From assembly GCF_002943105.1 (NCBI RefSeq), contig NZ_PTPZ01000002.1, forward strand, positions 149,582 to 213,581: a stretch of DNA of 64,000 nucleotides, written 5' to 3'. Under the pieces are notes generated by a model. It had not been told where the DNA came from, ran no database searches, and was given only the letters and a program-made list of their open reading frames with translations. Shown one piece after another: positions 62,548 to 64,000 of this stretch; the stretch's first letter is position 1, and every line of letters begins with the position of its first letter. The DNA is from Cloacibacterium normanense (lineage in GTDB: Bacteria > Bacteroidota > Bacteroidia > Flavobacteriales > Weeksellaceae). The position numbers and the translations under genes are program-made.

Positions 62548-63780
62548 ATTTTTTTCTAAAAATTCTCCCACTACAAAGTTACTTCCGCCCACAAAAATCA
62601 TTTCTTGGGGTTTACATTTTATTTTAGCTGCCTGAAAACCAGCATCTACTGTTTCAAAAATTTGAAAATCTATTTTTGCGGAAATTAGTAAATTTTCATA
62701 CTCTTTTGGACTTCTTCCTCTGCTAATAGACGGCTTTACAAAGTAATATTGAGCATTTTTGGGTAAAATTTTCAATACCTCATCTATTTTTTTATCATTC
62801 ACAAAACCAAGGACAATGTGTTTATACTTTTCAATGGCATTCAATTGGGCAAAAACCATTTCTAAACCAGCTTGATTATGAGCGGTATCACAAATAATCA
62901 ATGGATTTTCTGAAAACTGAAACCATCTTCCAATGAATTTGGTGTTTTGGTGAACTTTCATCAAGCCATTTTCTACGGACTTTTCAGAGATTTTTATGTT
63001 TTGTTTCCTCAACTCATCTACCAAAGCCAGAACCACTCTTATATTTTTCTTTTGATAATTTCCCTTCAAATCAGTTTCTAAATCAGTAGAAATTTCGGTA
63101 GCATCTATAAACTTTGACTTATTTTCGATGGCTTTTTGTTGAATAATATTTTTAACCAAATCTCTTTCGTCGCCAGAAATAATGGGAATATTAGGCTTTA
63201 CAATTCCTGCTTTTTCTGTGGCAATTTCTTCCAGAGTTTCTCCTAAAATATTCTGGTGATCTAAATCTACATTGGTAATAGCAGAAACCAAAGGTTTTAT
63301 AATATTGGTAGAATCTAATCTACCGCCCAAACCTACTTCTATAATGGCAAAATCTACCTTTTTTTGATAGAAATATTCAAATGACATAATCGTGGTAAAT
63401 TCAAAAAAAGAAGGAAGAATTTCTTCTGGAATATTTCTCAATTTTTGAATAAAATCAAAGACAAATTCTTTCTCACAATTGACTCCATTAATTTTAATTC
63501 TCTCCGTAAAATCAATTAAATGAGGGGAATTATACAAACCAACTTTGTACCCTTGTTCTTGTAAAACTGAAGCCAACATATTACTAGTAGAACCTTTTCC
63601 ATTAGTTCCGCCAATATGAATCATCTTCAGTTTTTCCTGAGGATTCCCGAAAAAATTACAAAGTTTTGTAATATTTTCTAAACCTGGTTTATAAGCTTTT
63701 TGACCGTCAATTTGGTAATTAGGCATTTGTACATAAAGCCAATCTAATGCTTCTTGGTAAGCTTCTAGAGTAAAAGACAT
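62542..63780 (-). CDS. folC: Folylpolyglutamate/dihydrofolate synthase
   Basis: ATP-dependent ligase adding glutamate to folates, 412 residues. The P-loop is IGGTNGKGSTSNML. YNSPHLIDFTERIKING (folate region), VGLGGRLDSTNI, VDLDHQNILGETLEEIATEKAGI and DTAHNQAGLEMVF are typical. Start at the ATG complementary to 63778-63780; an upstream GTG would add six residues. A TATCTTTG box lies at 63812-63819. Its 3' end overlaps the tRNA promoter's -33 region. Confidence 0.93.
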   Translation of the reverse strand: MSFTLEAYQEALDWLYVQMPNYQIDGQKAYKPGLENITKLCNFFGNPQEKLKMIHIGGTNGKGSTSNMLASVLQEQGYKVGLYNSPHLIDFTERIKINGVNCEKEFVFDFIQKLRNIPEEILPSFFEFTTIMSFEYFYQKKVDFAIIEVGLGGRLDSTNIIKPLVSAITNVDLDHQNILGETLEEIATEKAGIVKPNIPIISGDERDLVKNIIQQKAIENKSKFIDATEISTDLETDLKGNYQKKNIRVVLALVDELRKQNIKISEKSVENGLMKVHQNTKFIGRWFQFSENPLIICDTAHNQAGLEMVFAQLNAIEKYKHIVLGFVNDKKIDEVLKILPKNAQYYFVKPSISRGRSPKEYENLLISAKIDFQIFETVDAGFQAAKIKCKPQEMIFVGGSNFVVGEFLEKNL

Positions 63781-63811
63781 TGGATTATTTTTTGTCACAA
63801 AAAAATTTTTT

Positions 63812-63819
63812 CAAAGATA
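63812..63819 (-). promoter_or_regulatory. -7 box of folC
   Basis: Minus strand TATCTTTG, 31 bases before the folC start codon. Confidence 0.6.
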
Positions 63820-63880
63820 AATGGAAATCTAGAATTTTAAAAATTTGATTTAAGCAAAACCCGTGTTTCCGTTGCAGAAT

Positions 63881-63976
63881 GGCGCCCCGAGTTGAGCGGA
63901 AATCCTTTTTTGCGCGGCAGCTTCGCTGCCGCGCAAAAAAGATTGGGAGCGGAACGAGGAATTTGGCACCCAAAAA
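63881..63976 (+). repeat. Structured intergenic repeat, copy B
   Basis: Opens GGCGCCCCGAGTTGAGCGGA and ends GGCACCCAAAAAA. An inner perfect 17-bp stem pairs CTTTTTTGCGCGGCAGC (63905-63921) with 63925-63941 across a TTC loop. The outer stem pairs GGCGCC with GGCACC (one mismatch). Shared with copy A: GCCC(C)GA.TTGAG.G.A, GGGA.CGGAA and .CCCAAAAA. Its GC content is far above its surroundings. Confidence 0.7.
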
Positions 63977-64000
63977 ATTCTAAAAAGTAATTTTATATGT

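Noticed and set aside
63785-63973. 62-codon minus-strand frame at the right end
   Set aside because: It is made of structured repeat copy B and the folC promoter; no coding support.
60441-63976. Composite transposon bounded by the two structured repeats
   Set aside because: The genes between them are ordinary housekeeping genes, no transposase is present, and both copies face the same way.

Overview
The window is chromosomal DNA from a low-GC member of the Bacteroidota, most likely a Weeksellaceae flavobacterium near Chryseobacterium or Cloacibacterium. The signs are Bacteroidota promoter elements (TAnnTTTG, sometimes with an upstream TTG), no obvious Shine-Dalgarno sequences, a type IX secretion C-terminal domain, a group III glutamine synthetase and a dcw cluster running from mraZ to ftsZ. 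Almost everything is housekeeping. There is no phage, integrase, insertion sequence, CRISPR array or obvious genomic island. The genus is an inference.

Layout. 1-11.1 kb: partial tryptophanase, DUF502 membrane protein, small membrane peptide, MiaE tRNA hydroxylase, acyltransferase, ribosomal proteins L21 and L27, a type IX secreted protein, a lipoprotein prolyl oligopeptidase, an AsmA-like protein and a DUF2797 protein. 11.1-21.5 kb: a gutted sugar-nucleotide epimerase gene, DUF2795 protein, SecA, a small beta-barrel protein, lipoprotein MsrA, a TPR histidine kinase with its response regulator, an orphan small transcript candidate, ElaA acetyltransferase, EngB and an alpha/beta hydrolase. 21.7-38.2 kb: the dcw cluster mraZ-rsmH-ftsL-ftsI-murE-mraY-murD-ftsW-murG-murC-ftsQ-ftsA-ftsZ plus a yqeY-like gene. 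38.4-46.0 kb: bacilliredoxin, GH3-family enzyme, nitroreductase, and a minus-strand haem operon hemA-(unknown)-hemC-hemD-hemE. 46.2-51.9 kb: rod-shape cluster mreB-mreC-mreD-mrdA-rodA. 51.9-64 kb: NlpC/P60 lipoprotein, GNAT, group III glutamine synthetase, a DUF6909-like protein, M1 peptidase, CoaX, TadA, two TonB-C-like paralogues, two identical tRNA-Val genes and FolC.

How it fits together. The dcw and mre clusters encode peptidoglycan precursor synthesis, septation and elongation. MurE carries the DNPR motif of meso-diaminopimelate ligases. An MraZ box made of two TGGGA repeats lies in front of mraZ. The haem genes cover glutamyl-tRNA to uroporphyrinogen decarboxylation, apart from the hemL and hemB steps, which are not in the window.

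The most unusual signal is a pair of promoter-like sites in and just after the two-component system. The same palindrome, TACGG-AAAA-CCGTA, occurs twice, each time exactly 22 bases ahead of a TAnnTTTG element. One site lies at the end of the kinase gene and points into the response regulator gene. The other lies after the regulator gene and points into a stretch of about 140 bases with no recognised gene that ends in a strong intrinsic terminator. This suggests an autoregulated system with a small RNA or an 18-residue peptide as a target. Other notable items are two copies of a structured intergenic repeat, an epimerase gene reduced to its two ends, a haem-operon gene of unknown function, and short tandem repeats and hairpins in several intergenic gaps.
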